Shown: positions 8,469-16,519, counted from the first letter of the stretch. The stretch is DNA of 64,000 nucleotides from DASRAP01 sp964503275 (GCA_964503275.1 CAZCZO010000003.1:144455-208454), one strand, 5' to 3'. Numbers and translations: made by a program. The notes: generated from the sequence alone by a model not told the origin.

Positions 8469-9125
8469 ATGACGACCCCCGCGTTCACTGCAGCTGCCCT
8501 CGCCGGCGTCCCGGCCGGCGTTCAGTCCCAAGGCCTTTGGATGGGGCGCCGACAACTGTTCGTGCGCTTTGCCGGCGAGGCCGAGACGGCCACGATGTTC
8601 ACGGGCGACGCACTGGCCAAGGACCTCACGCGGCAAGTCCAGCGTGCGCCGGTGCACTCGGTGTCCATCACCGGGCGTGACCCCTTGGGCAACACGCCCT
8701 TCATCGTTGCGGCGCTGAGCAAGGCGGCGCTCACGGTCCCGGTGATGCTCGATACCGACGGGCAGCGCCCCGAGGCGGCCGCCGAGCTGTTGCCGTATCT
8801 CGCGCTGGTGCAGGTGACGCTCGAGTGCGGCGCCAGCGAGCCCATGTTCGAGTACGCGCTGCGGACCTTGCGCGTCGCGACCGATGGCAGGGTGGCGACG
8901 GCGTTCGTGGCCGAGGCCCATGCCGATACCACCGATACGCAGATCCTGCGGGCGGTCGAGGAGATCGGTCGTTCGGCGGCGGAGACGGAAGTGGTCATCC
9001 TGCCACCGACGTCGCTCGAGCCGACCCTCGACCGTCGCTGGGGCGCGCTGCTGGAGCAGGCGCTGCGCCTGCATCCGCGCGTGATGCTCGGGGCGCGGCT
9101 CGCCTCGCCCACCGGCATGCGCTGA
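8469..9125 (+). CDS. QueE-like radical SAM-fold protein lacking the Fe-S cysteines
   Basis: This 218-residue protein resembles 7-carboxy-7-deazaguanine synthase. GLWMGRRQLFVRFAG corresponds to the QueE start (Q-G-E-G...G-x-x-x-FVRFAG). VSITGRDPLGN corresponds to the TGGEP SAM-binding motif, and LPYLALVQVTLE to the later strand. In QueE, FVRFAG is followed at once by the cluster cysteines; here EAETATMF follows, and the whole protein has one cysteine. It therefore cannot bind the radical-SAM cluster in the usual way. It may be a pseudoenzyme or a diverged protein. queF lies two genes downstream. The QueE relationship is inferred from motif alignment by eye. Confidence 0.55.
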   Translation: MTTPAFTAAALAGVPAGVQSQGLWMGRRQLFVRFAGEAETATMFTGDALAKDLTRQVQRAPVHSVSITGRDPLGNTPFIVAALSKAALTVPVMLDTDGQRPEAAAELLPYLALVQVTLECGASEPMFEYALRTLRVATDGRVATAFVAEAHADTTDTQILRAVEEIGRSAAETEVVILPPTSLEPTLDRRWGALLEQALRLHPRVMLGARLASPTGMR

Positions 9126-9156
9126 GCCGCCCCGCGCCACCACGGTCCTCACCCGT

Positions 9157-10080
9157 ATGTCGCCCGCCGCGCCGTCCGCCGATCGCTTCCGCACCCCTCG
9201 CGTGGTGTGGTGGATCATCGCGGTCAACATCGCGGTGGCGTTCCTGCAACTCACGCTGGTGCCGCCCGCCGCCATGTTGCGCGCGCTGGGCTTCCATATG
9301 CGCGATCTGCAAGGCGCCTGGTGGTCGATCGGTACCTACATGTTCGTGCACGCGGGGTTCTGGCACCTCGCGTTGAACATGTGGATGCTGTGGCTGTTCG
9401 GCTCTCGTGTGGCGGCGACCCAGCGGCCCGGTCAGTTCTTGGGGTTCTACCTGCTCTGTGGTCTGGGCGGCTGGTTCTTCCATGTGCTGTTCACGCCGCA
9501 GGGTCTCCTCGTCGGCGCGTCAGCGGCCGTGCTCGGCGTGCTCATGGCCTTCGCCTCCCGCTGGCCCGACGAGGAAGTCAGGCTGTTCGGCGTGATCCCG
9601 GTGACGGTGCGCTGGTTGGTCGCAATCCTCGTGCTCGTGAATCTGCTGGGAGGAATGTCGGCACGCAGTGGCGCTGGAGTGGCGTATTTGGCGCACCTTG
9701 GTGGCCTCGCGACGGCCTGGGCGGCGCTCAGGCTGTCTGGTGCGATGTCGCTGGATGGCGCGGTACCCCGCGTGGCGCCGGTCGCGGAGCAGCCAGAGGA
9801 CATCACGACGCGGACCGTGCCGCATCGGTTGCCGCGCAGTCGGCCCGAGCGGGAGCCGCGTGCCGAGGTGGATGAGATCGTGGCGCAGAGCCAAGCGGCA
9901 CTCGCCGAGGTGATGACCGAGCGCAGCGTCGTCCCCCCGCGAGCGGGGGAGCGCCCTGTCGCCGCCGACCTCGATGTGAATCGCATCCTCGACAAGATCT
10001 CGGCACAGGGGCTGTCGGCCCTGACTGCCAGCGAGCGCACCATTCTCGAAGAGGCCGCGCGTCGCCTGCGCAATCGCTGA
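9157..10080 (+). CDS. Rhomboid family intramembrane serine protease
   Basis: The 307-residue membrane protein has about six hydrophobic segments in residues 15-195. The HAGFWHLALNMWMLWLFG loop segment is characteristic of rhomboids. The catalytic serine lies in LLVGASAAVLGVL (GxSA rather than the commoner GxSG), and the histidine in YLAHLGGLATAW. A hydrophilic tail follows, ending in VNRILDKISAQGLSALTASERTILEEA, a small domain often seen at the C-terminus of such bacterial rhomboids (DUF6576-like). It cleaves membrane-embedded substrates; the substrate here is unknown. Confidence 0.9.
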   Translation: MSPAAPSADRFRTPRVVWWIIAVNIAVAFLQLTLVPPAAMLRALGFHMRDLQGAWWSIGTYMFVHAGFWHLALNMWMLWLFGSRVAATQRPGQFLGFYLLCGLGGWFFHVLFTPQGLLVGASAAVLGVLMAFASRWPDEEVRLFGVIPVTVRWLVAILVLVNLLGGMSARSGAGVAYLAHLGGLATAWAALRLSGAMSLDGAVPRVAPVAEQPEDITTRTVPHRLPRSRPEREPRAEVDEIVAQSQAALAEVMTERSVVPPRAGERPVAADLDVNRILDKISAQGLSALTASERTILEEAARRLRNR

Positions 10081-10104
10081 CTGCCTGTCGGACGCGGGAC
10101 CGGG

Positions 10105-10110
10105 TATCTT
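10105..10110 (+). promoter_or_regulatory. -10 element of a leaderless promoter for queF
   Basis: TATCTT lies eight bases before the ATG at 10119. No ribosome binding site precedes the start. Confidence 0.4.
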
Positions 10111-10118
10111 CCGACATC

Positions 10119-10520
10119 ATGCCGCAGCCCACGCTCCTCGAGACCTTCGCGAACCCGTATCCGGGGCGCGACTACGTCATCCACATGACGTGCCCGGAAT
10201 TCACCTCGCTGTGTCCCCTGGGCGGGATCGAGAGCGACGCCGCCGAGTTGGTGCTCCTGCAGGGCGGCGCGCCGGACTTCGCGACCATGTTGATCGAGTA
10301 CGTGCCGGCCGAGCTGTGCGTGGAGCTCAAGTCGCTCAAGTTGTACCTGTGGAGCTTCCGCAACGACGGCATCTTCTACGAGCGCGCGGTGAATCGCATC
10401 CTCGATGACCTGGTCGAGGCGGTGCGTCCCGCACGGATGACGGTCACCGGCGATTTCAACATCCGGGGCGGGATCAAGTCCGTGATCACCGCCACCTACA
10501 GCGCCTCGGCTACGCGATGA
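10119..10520 (+). CDS. queF: NADPH-dependent 7-cyano-7-deazaguanine reductase
   Basis: QueF reduces preQ0 to preQ1 in queuosine synthesis. CPEFTSLCP gives the covalent catalytic cysteine C32. PDFATMLIEYVP, ELKSLKLYLWSFRN and GDFNIRGGI are the other family hallmarks of the short T-fold form (133 aa). About 14 extra residues (IESDAAELVLLQGG region) separate the active-site CP from PDF, compared with the B. subtilis type. The 3' end overlaps the convergent pheA gene by 11 bases. A QueE-like gene is nearby but appears catalytically dead. Confidence 0.92.
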   Translation: MPQPTLLETFANPYPGRDYVIHMTCPEFTSLCPLGGIESDAAELVLLQGGAPDFATMLIEYVPAELCVELKSLKLYLWSFRNDGIFYERAVNRILDDLVEAVRPARMTVTGDFNIRGGIKSVITATYSASATR

Positions 10521-11400
10521 TCGGCACGTCCATCGGCGTCCAGCCGATGGACCCACGGCGCCCGGCCTGCCACCGCGCGTACGTCCCGACGATCCGCACC
10601 GCAGCGGTGTGCGACCGCAGGTCCTCGAGCGCCCGTTCCACATGCGGATTGCCGACCTCGTGATCGAATTCCACGAAGAATCGGTAGGACCACGGGTCCC
10701 CCGTTGGACGCGATTCCAGCCGCCGGAGATTCACCCCGTGCTGCGCGAAGGGTTGCAGGGCGTGCAGCAGGGCGCCGGGCGTGTCGAGCGTGGTGAACAC
10801 GAGCATGGTGCGCACCGGACTCGCCAGGCCCGGCTGCACCGGGGTGACGCTCATCGCGAGGTAGCGCGTCTGGTTGTCGTGGCGGTCGTCGATGTCCGCG
10901 ACGATCACGTCGAGCGGGTAGCGGGCCGCGGCGGAGCGCGGGGCCACGGCGGCGAAGGCGATGTCGCCCAGTTGCGCGACATCACGCGCGGCGGCGGCGG
11001 TGTCGAACACGGGGTGCGTCTCGATCCGGCGATGCTCACGGAAGAACCGGCCACATTGCGGAATGGCCTCGGGATGCACGAGCACCGAGCGGATGGTCTG
11101 CAGCGACGCCCCCGGCGGTGCCAGCAGGCAGTGGTGGACCGCGACGACCGTCTCACCGACCGCGTGCAGTTGCGCCGCCCCGTCGATGACATCGTGGACA
11201 TCGCCCACGCCGCCGGTCAGCGTGTTCTCGATGGGCAACAGGACGCGGTCCGCCCGCCCGCCCACCACCGCCGCCGCCGCATCGCGGTAGGTCGGACACG
11301 GCACCGCATCGCTCGCGGGGCCGAACAGTTGCTGTACGGCGTCCTCCGCGTCGGCGCCAAGCTCGCCTTGGAAGGCGACGCGCACCCGCTCCGCTGTCAT
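10510..11400 (-). CDS. pheA: Prephenate dehydratase with ACT domain
   Basis: This 296-residue monofunctional enzyme converts prephenate to phenylpyruvate for phenylalanine synthesis. The catalytic domain (about residues 1-185) has VAFQGELGADAEDA, LLPIENTLTGGV and the NQTRYLAM motif bearing the catalytic Thr-Arg. The C-terminal ACT domain (about 195-275) has DTPGALLHALQPFAQHGVNLRRLESRP, where phenylalanine feedback-binds. No chorismate mutase domain is present. It is divergent from the EamA gene with only 28 bases between the start codons. Confidence 0.95.
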   Translation of the reverse strand: MTAERVRVAFQGELGADAEDAVQQLFGPASDAVPCPTYRDAAAAVVGGRADRVLLPIENTLTGGVGDVHDVIDGAAQLHAVGETVVAVHHCLLAPPGASLQTIRSVLVHPEAIPQCGRFFREHRRIETHPVFDTAAAARDVAQLGDIAFAAVAPRSAAARYPLDVIVADIDDRHDNQTRYLAMSVTPVQPGLASPVRTMLVFTTLDTPGALLHALQPFAQHGVNLRRLESRPTGDPWSYRFFVEFDHEVGNPHVERALEDLRSHTAAVRIVGTYARWQAGRRGSIGWTPMDVPIIA

Positions 11401-11408
11401 ACCCCTAA

Positions 11409-11416
11409 CCTATAGC
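11409..11416. promoter_or_regulatory. Overlapping divergent -10 elements (pheA / EamA gene)
   Basis: The palindrome CTATAG supplies TATAGC toward the plus-strand GTG (12 bases away) and TATAGG toward the minus-strand ATG (8 bases away). A bidirectional promoter with a shared -10 is the simplest reading of the 28-base gap. Confidence 0.4.
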
Positions 11417-11428
11417 GAACCGACGCTG

Positions 11429-12391
11429 GTGACCAGCAGTCTCACTCCGGGCGCGGTGCCCTCGCGTACGCAGGTCGTGCTCGCGTTCCTCACGCTGTAC
11501 CTCGTGTGGGGCTCCACGTATCTGGCGATCAAGTGGGTCGTCGAAGATGTCCCGCCGTTCGTGGCGGCGACGATGCGCCACGGTGTCGCGGGCCTCGTGC
11601 TCTTCCTCTGGGCCACCCGGCGCGGTGTGCGGTGGCCCACCGTGGCCGAGTGTCGCGTGGCGCTCGTGGTCGGGACCTTGTTGCTCGCGGTCGGGAACGG
11701 CCTCGTCAACTGGGCAGGCTCGCGCGTGCCCAGTGGCCTCACGTCGTTGATCGTCGCGTCGTTGCCCATCTGGATGGTCGCCCTCGAATGGTGGCGTGAG
11801 GGCGTGGTGCCGACGCGGCGGACGCTGGCCGGCGTGGCGCTGGGCTCGGCGGGGATCGCGGCGTTGGTGTGGACGGCCGGCGGAATCGGGGCCGCACGTG
11901 GAAGTGCGCTGAGCACCCTGTTGGGGACGGCGGCCCTGCTCTGTGCCTCCTGCTCGTGGGCGTTGGGCTCGTTCATCTCACGCCGCGCCGCTCGGCACCC
12001 CGACGGCGTCTTTGCCACCAGCCTGGAGATGCTGGCCGCGAGCGCCGTCCTGCTGCTGGTGAGCGTGCTGGTCGGCGACGTCGCCGCCCTCGAGCCGCAC
12101 ACGGTGGGGCGGCGCGCCTGGCTGTCGCTCGCGTATCTCATCGTGTTCGGCTCCATCATGGGGTTCAGCGCCTACACCTTCCTGCTGCGCGTCACGAGTC
12201 CGTCGAAGGTCAGCACCTACGCCTACGTGAATCCACTGGTCGCGGTGTTCCTCGGCACTACCTTGGGCGGCGAAGCGCTCACCCCAGGCTTGCTCATGGC
12301 GGCCGGCCTCGTGCTCGCCGCGGTGGTGCTGATCACGCTGCCCACGACCCGGATGGTACGGCGTACCGTCGGAGTGCAACGCCCCCAGTAG
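11429..12391 (+). CDS. EamA/DMT family transporter
   Basis: The 320-residue protein contains about ten hydrophobic segments arranged as two EamA repeats. The first includes YLVWGSTYLAIKWVVEDVPPF and the ATMRHGVAGLVLF segment. The second includes YLIVFGSIMGFSAYTFLLRVTSPSKVSTYAYVNPLVAVFLG, a hallmark of YedA-type drug/metabolite exporters. It probably exports small metabolites or amino acids across the inner membrane; the substrate is unknown. GTG 11429 is the first in-frame start; a second GTG at 11456 is possible. Confidence 0.88.
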   Translation: MTSSLTPGAVPSRTQVVLAFLTLYLVWGSTYLAIKWVVEDVPPFVAATMRHGVAGLVLFLWATRRGVRWPTVAECRVALVVGTLLLAVGNGLVNWAGSRVPSGLTSLIVASLPIWMVALEWWREGVVPTRRTLAGVALGSAGIAALVWTAGGIGAARGSALSTLLGTAALLCASCSWALGSFISRRAARHPDGVFATSLEMLAASAVLLLVSVLVGDVAALEPHTVGRRAWLSLAYLIVFGSIMGFSAYTFLLRVTSPSKVSTYAYVNPLVAVFLGTTLGGEALTPGLLMAAGLVLAAVVLITLPTTRMVRRTVGVQRPQ

Positions 12392-12412
12392 CGGCCACAA
12401 TTCCAGCCGATG

Positions 12413-12418
12413 TATATT
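12413..12418 (+). promoter_or_regulatory. -10 element for tRNA-Phe
   Basis: TATATT lies nine bases upstream of the mature tRNA 5' end. No clear -35 box is visible. Confidence 0.4.
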
Positions 12419-12427
12419 ACGGGTCTA

Positions 12428-12500
12428 GGCTAGGTAGCTCAGTTGGTAGAGCACACGACTGAAAATCGTGGTGTCGGCGGTTCGATCCCGCCCCTAGCCA
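12428..12500 (+). tRNA. tRNA-Phe (GAA)
   Basis: The cloverleaf is complete: acceptor GGCTAGG pairs with CCTAGCC, the D arm is GCTC-AGTTGGTA-GAGC, the anticodon stem is CACGA/TCGTG with loop CTGAAAA (anticodon GAA), and the T arm is GGCGG-TTCGATC-CCGCC. The discriminator is A. The 3' CCA is not encoded. Confidence 0.97.
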
Positions 12501-12518
12501 CTCGGCGCAGACCCCCGG

Positions 12519-12551
12519 CGGGGCCGTCCTCTTCATCGAGGGACGGCCCCG
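12519..12551 (+). terminator. Hairpin terminator after tRNA-Phe
   Basis: CGGGGCCGTCC and GGACGGCCCCG form a perfect 11-bp stem with an 11-base loop. It is followed by TTCGGCGTT rather than a pure T-run. It separates the tRNA from the downstream oxidoreductase gene. Confidence 0.65.
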
Positions 12552-12670
12552 TTCGGCGTTCGGGGTGGTTCGCGGGGGGCACGCCGGTTGCGCGTGGCCC
12601 GCGTGGCATTGTCAGATGCGCCCCCCGCGCACAGCTTTGTGCCATTCCCACCACCCTCCAGGAGCCTGTG

Positions 12671-14179
12671 ATGTCGAAGCGTCTCTCCCGCCGCGAGTTC
12701 GTCGCGGCGTCCGGCACGATCGCCGCCGGGGCGATGATCGTCCCGCGCCACGTGCTCGGTCTTGGGTTCCAAGCGCCGAGCGACACGCTCAACATCGCCT
12801 GCGTCGGGATCGGTGGCATGGGCTTCAACAACATGCAGCAACTCCTCAGCGAGAACATCGTCGCGGTCTGCGACGTGGACTTCCCGCTGGTCGAACGCAC
12901 GTTGAGTGGGCGGCTCCGCTCCACCAACGAAGGCACCCGCACCGGGGGTGAGCGCTGGAAGGTCGCCTACGACAAGGCCGCGAAGTACACTGACTTCCGT
13001 CGGATGCTCGAGGAGCGCAAGGACATCGACGCGGTGGTGATCGCGACCCCCGATCACACGCACGCCGCGATCGCCGTCGCGGCCATGCAGCTCGGCAAGC
13101 ACGTCTATGTGCAGAAGCCGATGGCGTGGTCCGTGTACGAGTCACGGCTCATGGCCAAGGTCGCAGCCGACCGGAAGCTGGTGACCCAGATGGGCAATCA
13201 GGGCCACTCGATGGAAGGGACGCGCCGGGTGCGCGAGATCGTGCAGTCGGGCATCCTCGGTGCCATCAGCGAGGTGCATATCTGGACCGATCGCCCCGTG
13301 CGCTACTGGGCCCAAGGCATTCCGCGCCCCGCGCCGCTGCCCGCCGTCAACCCTGCCGCACCGCCTCCCGCGGCGCCGCCGCAGTGGAACATGCGCACCG
13401 TCGAACGCGCGGTGCTCAAGGAGATGGCCTCCCAACAGCAGACGCCGCCCAGCGGGTTCGATTGGGACCTGTTCCTCGGCCCGGCGCCGGAGATGGCCTA
13501 CCATCCCGCCTACCATCCCTTCGCGTGGCGTGGTTGGGTCGAGTTCGGCGGCGGCGCGCTCGGCGACATGGGTGCGCACCTCGTCGATCAGCCGTTCTGG
13601 GCGCTGGACCTCGATTTTCCGACGACAATCTCGGCGAACTCATCGCCCTGGGGCGGCACGCCAGAGAATCCGGCGACCTTCCCGTTGGCGGTGACGGTGC
13701 AGTACGAGTTCCCCGCGAACGCAAAGCGCGGTCCGGTGAAGGCATTCTGGTACGATGGTGGCTTGATGCCGGCGCGTCCCAAGTTCCTGCCGGACGATAT
13801 CACGCTGCCCCGGGGTGATGGGGGCGGTGGGGTGTTCATCGGCGAGAAGGGCATCCTGACCTACGAGACCTACGGGAACCGACCCAAGGTCTATCCGGAG
13901 GCCACGGCGGCGGCGGCCGAGGCCCTCCCGGTGACCATCGAGCGCATCAGCACCAGCCACGAGATGAACTGGGCCAATGCGTGCAAGGGCCAAACGGAGG
14001 CCAGCTCGCCGTTCTCGTATGCCGCGCGGCTCAACGAGACGATGTTGCTGGGCATGGCCGCGTTGCGTGCCGGGCAGGGCCTCCTGCTGAAGTACGACGG
14101 CGCGGCCATGCGCTTTACGAACAATGATGCCGCGAACCAATTCCTCACCCGCGAGTACCGCAAAGGATGGGAACTGTAA
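12671..14179 (+). CDS. Tat-exported Gfo/Idh/MocA family oxidoreductase
   Basis: The 502-residue protein starts with a twin-arginine signal (SRREFVAASGTIAAGAMIV, residues 6-24). The NAD(P)-binding Rossmann motif is IACVGIGGMGFNN, followed by AVVIATPDHTHAAIAVAAM and the GKHVYVQKPMAWS motif with the conserved Lys-Pro. The C-terminal part is the alpha/beta substrate domain. AGGAG at 12660-12664 supports ATG 12671. The stop overlaps the start of a DUF1080 gene (TAATG). Gfo/Idh/MocA with DUF1080 suggests oxidation of a sugar or glycoside to a 3-keto form followed by cleavage, but the substrate is inferred only from this pairing. Confidence 0.88.
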   Translation: MSKRLSRREFVAASGTIAAGAMIVPRHVLGLGFQAPSDTLNIACVGIGGMGFNNMQQLLSENIVAVCDVDFPLVERTLSGRLRSTNEGTRTGGERWKVAYDKAAKYTDFRRMLEERKDIDAVVIATPDHTHAAIAVAAMQLGKHVYVQKPMAWSVYESRLMAKVAADRKLVTQMGNQGHSMEGTRRVREIVQSGILGAISEVHIWTDRPVRYWAQGIPRPAPLPAVNPAAPPPAAPPQWNMRTVERAVLKEMASQQQTPPSGFDWDLFLGPAPEMAYHPAYHPFAWRGWVEFGGGALGDMGAHLVDQPFWALDLDFPTTISANSSPWGGTPENPATFPLAVTVQYEFPANAKRGPVKAFWYDGGLMPARPKFLPDDITLPRGDGGGGVFIGEKGILTYETYGNRPKVYPEATAAAAEALPVTIERISTSHEMNWANACKGQTEASSPFSYAARLNETMLLGMAALRAGQGLLLKYDGAAMRFTNNDAANQFLTREYRKGWEL

Positions 14180-14934
14180 TGAACCGCACGTCGATCGCGC
14201 CCATCGCGCTGGCGCTGGCGCTGGCGCTGGCCACCGCGCCCGCCGCACTCGTGGCGCAGGATCACAGCCAACACGCTGGTCACGCGATGCACAATGTGCT
14301 GACGGACGCCGAGCTCGCCGCAGGCTGGCAGCTGCTCTTCGATGGCAAGACGACCACCGGGTGGCGTGCGTATGGCGCCGACACCATGTCCACGGCGTGG
14401 ACGGTCGAGGAGGGAGTGCTCGTTCTGTCGAGGACAAGCCGAGCGGCGGACATCATCACCGCAAAGCAGTATGGTGATTTTGAGCTGTCCCTTGAATGGC
14501 GCTTGAGTCCGGAAGGTCGACCGGGCAACAGCGGCATCTTCTACCGTGCACCGGAAATGAAGGACACGGCCATCTACTGGGGTGCCCCCGAGATGCAGAT
14601 CCTCGATGACGCCCGCCACGCGGACGGCCGCAGCGAGAAGACCTCGACCGGCGCGAACTACGCCCTGCACGGGGTGCCGCACGGCGCGGCACGTCCGGTG
14701 GGCGAATGGAATCAGGTCCGGATCGTCGCCAAGGGCGCGCACATCGAGCACTGGCTCAACGGCAAGAAGGTCGTCGAATACGAGTTGTGGAGCCCCGAGT
14801 GGGACGCCTTGGTCGCGGCCTCGAAGTTCGCGCCGCACCCGCGGTACGGCCGGTCCAAGGTCGGGCACATCGGTCTGCAGCAGCACGGGTCGTATATCGG
14901 GTTCCGCAACATCAAGATCCGCGAGCTGCGCTGA
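14179..14934 (+). CDS. DUF1080 protein (3-keto-disaccharide hydrolase domain)
   Basis: This 251-residue secreted protein has an N-terminal signal (IALALALALATAPAALVAQ). A concanavalin-like jelly-roll domain follows, from WQLLFDGKTTTGWRAYG to FRNIKIRELR. GNSGIFYRAP and GEWNQVRIVAKGAHIEHWLNG are typical DUF1080 blocks. Members have been linked to hydrolysis of 3-keto-glycosides. It is translationally coupled to the Gfo/Idh/MocA gene (TAATG overlap), which supports a joint role in sugar catabolism outside the cytoplasm. A short His-rich stretch (DHSQHAGHAMH) follows the signal peptide and may bind metal. Confidence 0.85.
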   Translation: MNRTSIAPIALALALALATAPAALVAQDHSQHAGHAMHNVLTDAELAAGWQLLFDGKTTTGWRAYGADTMSTAWTVEEGVLVLSRTSRAADIITAKQYGDFELSLEWRLSPEGRPGNSGIFYRAPEMKDTAIYWGAPEMQILDDARHADGRSEKTSTGANYALHGVPHGAARPVGEWNQVRIVAKGAHIEHWLNGKKVVEYELWSPEWDALVAASKFAPHPRYGRSKVGHIGLQQHGSYIGFRNIKIRELR

Positions 14935-14962
14935 ACGGCGCGCGGGCGCGGGACGCGACGCA

Positions 14963-15005
14963 CGAACGGCGCATCGTCCACTCGGGCGGTGCGCCGTGTC
15001 GTTCG
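14963..15005 (+). terminator. Hairpin after DUF1080 gene
   Basis: GGCGCA (14968) pairs with TGCGCC (14990), and the outer CGAAC pairs with GTTCG at 15001, with a small bulge. It lies just upstream of the thiC leader, so it may end the sugar-gene transcript. Confidence 0.45.
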
Positions 15006-15023
15006 CGCCATTAGCATTCCCAC

Positions 15024-15112
15024 CTGACCGGGGTGCCCCCGCGCACTTCCGCGCCGGGGCTGAGATCACACCCGTCGAACCTGATCCGGTTCATACCGGC
15101 GGAGGGAGTCAG
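15024..15112 (+). ncRNA. TPP riboswitch (THI element)
   Basis: The leader contains the conserved GGGGTGC, GGGGCTGAGAT, ACCCGTCGAACCTGATC and ACCGGCGGAGGGA blocks of the thiamine pyrophosphate aptamer. P1 is closed by CTGAC (15024-15028) and GTCAG (15108-15112). The GGAGGGAG of the aptamer's 3' side (15101-15108) lies 7 bases before the thiC ATG and is its only ribosome site. Ligand binding should therefore hide it, giving translational repression of thiC by TPP. Confidence 0.96.
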
Positions 15113-15115
15113 CCC

Positions 15116-16459
15116 ATGAGTGGTATCACGCAGCGCCACCAGGCGCTCGCGGGCGTGGTCACGCCCGCGATGGAAGTCGTCGCCGGCCGCGAGGCGATCG
15201 CCCCGGAACTCGTGCGGAACGAGGTCGCCGCAGGACGCTTGGTGATCCCCGCGAACGTCCATCATCTGGCCGGGCGCCTGCAGCCGATGGGGATCGGTGC
15301 CGTGGCCACGGTGAAGATCAATGCGAACATCGGGACCAGCGCCGTCACCAGCTCGCTCGATGAAGAGGTCGGGAAGCTCGAACTGGCGGTGCGCTATGGC
15401 GCCGACACCGTGATGGACCTGTCCACGGGCAAGGATCTCGATGCGGTGCGCGCGGCGATCATCGCCGCCTCGACGGTGCCGGTCGGCACCGTTCCCATCT
15501 ACCAAGTGGTGACGGACCGGGTCGAGGACATCGCGGACGCCACACCGCAGCACTTTCTCGACGTCATCGAGCATCAGGCCAAGCAGGGCGTGGACTACAT
15601 GACGATCCACGCCGGCATCCTCCTCGAGCATCTGCCGCTGGTCTACGGTCGCGTGACCGGCATCGTCAGCCGCGGCGGATCGCTGCACGCGGTGTGGATG
15701 ATGAAGCATCGGCAGCAGAACCCGCTGTACACCCACTACGACGAGATCTGCGAGATCCTCGCGGCCTACGATGTCACGATCTCGCTGGGCGACTCGCTGC
15801 GGCCGGGCTCGCTGCACGACGCCAGCGACAAGGCACAGTTCGCCGAGCTGGAGACCTTGGGCGAGCTGACCCAGCGCGCCTGGGCGCACGGCGTACAGGT
15901 GATGGTCGAAGGGCCTGGGCACATCCCCATGGACCAGATCGAACTGCAGGTCCGCAAGCAGAAGGCCATCTGTCACGGCGCGCCGTTCTACACGCTGGGA
16001 CCGTTGGTCGTCGACATCGCGCCCGGCTACGACCACATCAGCTCGGCGATCGGTGCCGCCATGATCGGCTGGTACGGCGCGGACATGCTCTGCTATGTGA
16101 CCCCCAAGGAGCACCTCGGCCTGCCCAATGCGGAGGATGTGCGGCAGGGCGTGATCGCCTACAAGATCGCCGCGCACGCGGCCGACGTCGCACGCGGCCG
16201 CGCCGGTGCACGGGACCGCGACGATGCCCTGAGTCGGGCGCGCTACCGCTTTGACTGGAATGAGCAGTTCCGGCTGGCCCTCGATCCCGAGCGGGCCCGC
16301 GAGTATCACGACGACGCGCTGCCGGCCGAGTACTTCAAGAGCGCGGAGTTCTGCGCGATGTGCGGTCCGAAGTTCTGCTCGATGCACCACTCGCGCACGA
16401 TCGACGAGCAGATCGCGGCCATGGCGCGCGAGGCCGGGGTGCTCACTGCCGGCGACTGA
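15116..16459 (+). CDS. thiC: Phosphomethylpyrimidine synthase ThiC
   Basis: ThiC (447 aa) is a radical SAM enzyme that rearranges aminoimidazole ribotide to HMP phosphate in thiamine synthesis. The TIM-barrel core includes VKINANIGTS, MDLSTG, TIHAGI and VEGPGHIPMDQI. The C-terminal cluster motif CAMCGPKFC (C-x2-C-x4-C) is intact. The protein is short compared with the E. coli enzyme because it lacks the N-terminal extension, as in many bacteria. Expression is controlled by the TPP riboswitch directly upstream. The only other thiamine-related gene in the window is tenA at 49237, which has no visible riboswitch. Confidence 0.97.
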   Translation: MSGITQRHQALAGVVTPAMEVVAGREAIAPELVRNEVAAGRLVIPANVHHLAGRLQPMGIGAVATVKINANIGTSAVTSSLDEEVGKLELAVRYGADTVMDLSTGKDLDAVRAAIIAASTVPVGTVPIYQVVTDRVEDIADATPQHFLDVIEHQAKQGVDYMTIHAGILLEHLPLVYGRVTGIVSRGGSLHAVWMMKHRQQNPLYTHYDEICEILAAYDVTISLGDSLRPGSLHDASDKAQFAELETLGELTQRAWAHGVQVMVEGPGHIPMDQIELQVRKQKAICHGAPFYTLGPLVVDIAPGYDHISSAIGAAMIGWYGADMLCYVTPKEHLGLPNAEDVRQGVIAYKIAAHAADVARGRAGARDRDDALSRARYRFDWNEQFRLALDPERAREYHDDALPAEYFKSAEFCAMCGPKFCSMHHSRTIDEQIAAMAREAGVLTAGD

Positions 16460-16470
16460 GGCGGAACGCC

Positions 16471-16504
16471 CGGGTGTGGGGAGCACGCCAGCGCCTCACA
16501 CCCG
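16471..16504 (+). terminator. Hairpin terminator after thiC
   Basis: CGGGTGTGGGG and CCTCACACCCG pair over 11 positions with one mismatch around a 12-base loop, 11 bases after the thiC stop. There is no U-tract. Confidence 0.55.
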
Positions 16505-16519
16505 AGCAAGCCCCGAAGA

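Noticed and set aside
12443..12670. N-terminal extension of the Gfo/Idh/MocA gene through the tRNA
   Set aside because: The frame crosses the tRNA-Phe and its terminator; ATG 12671 has a ribosome site and a twin-arginine signal.
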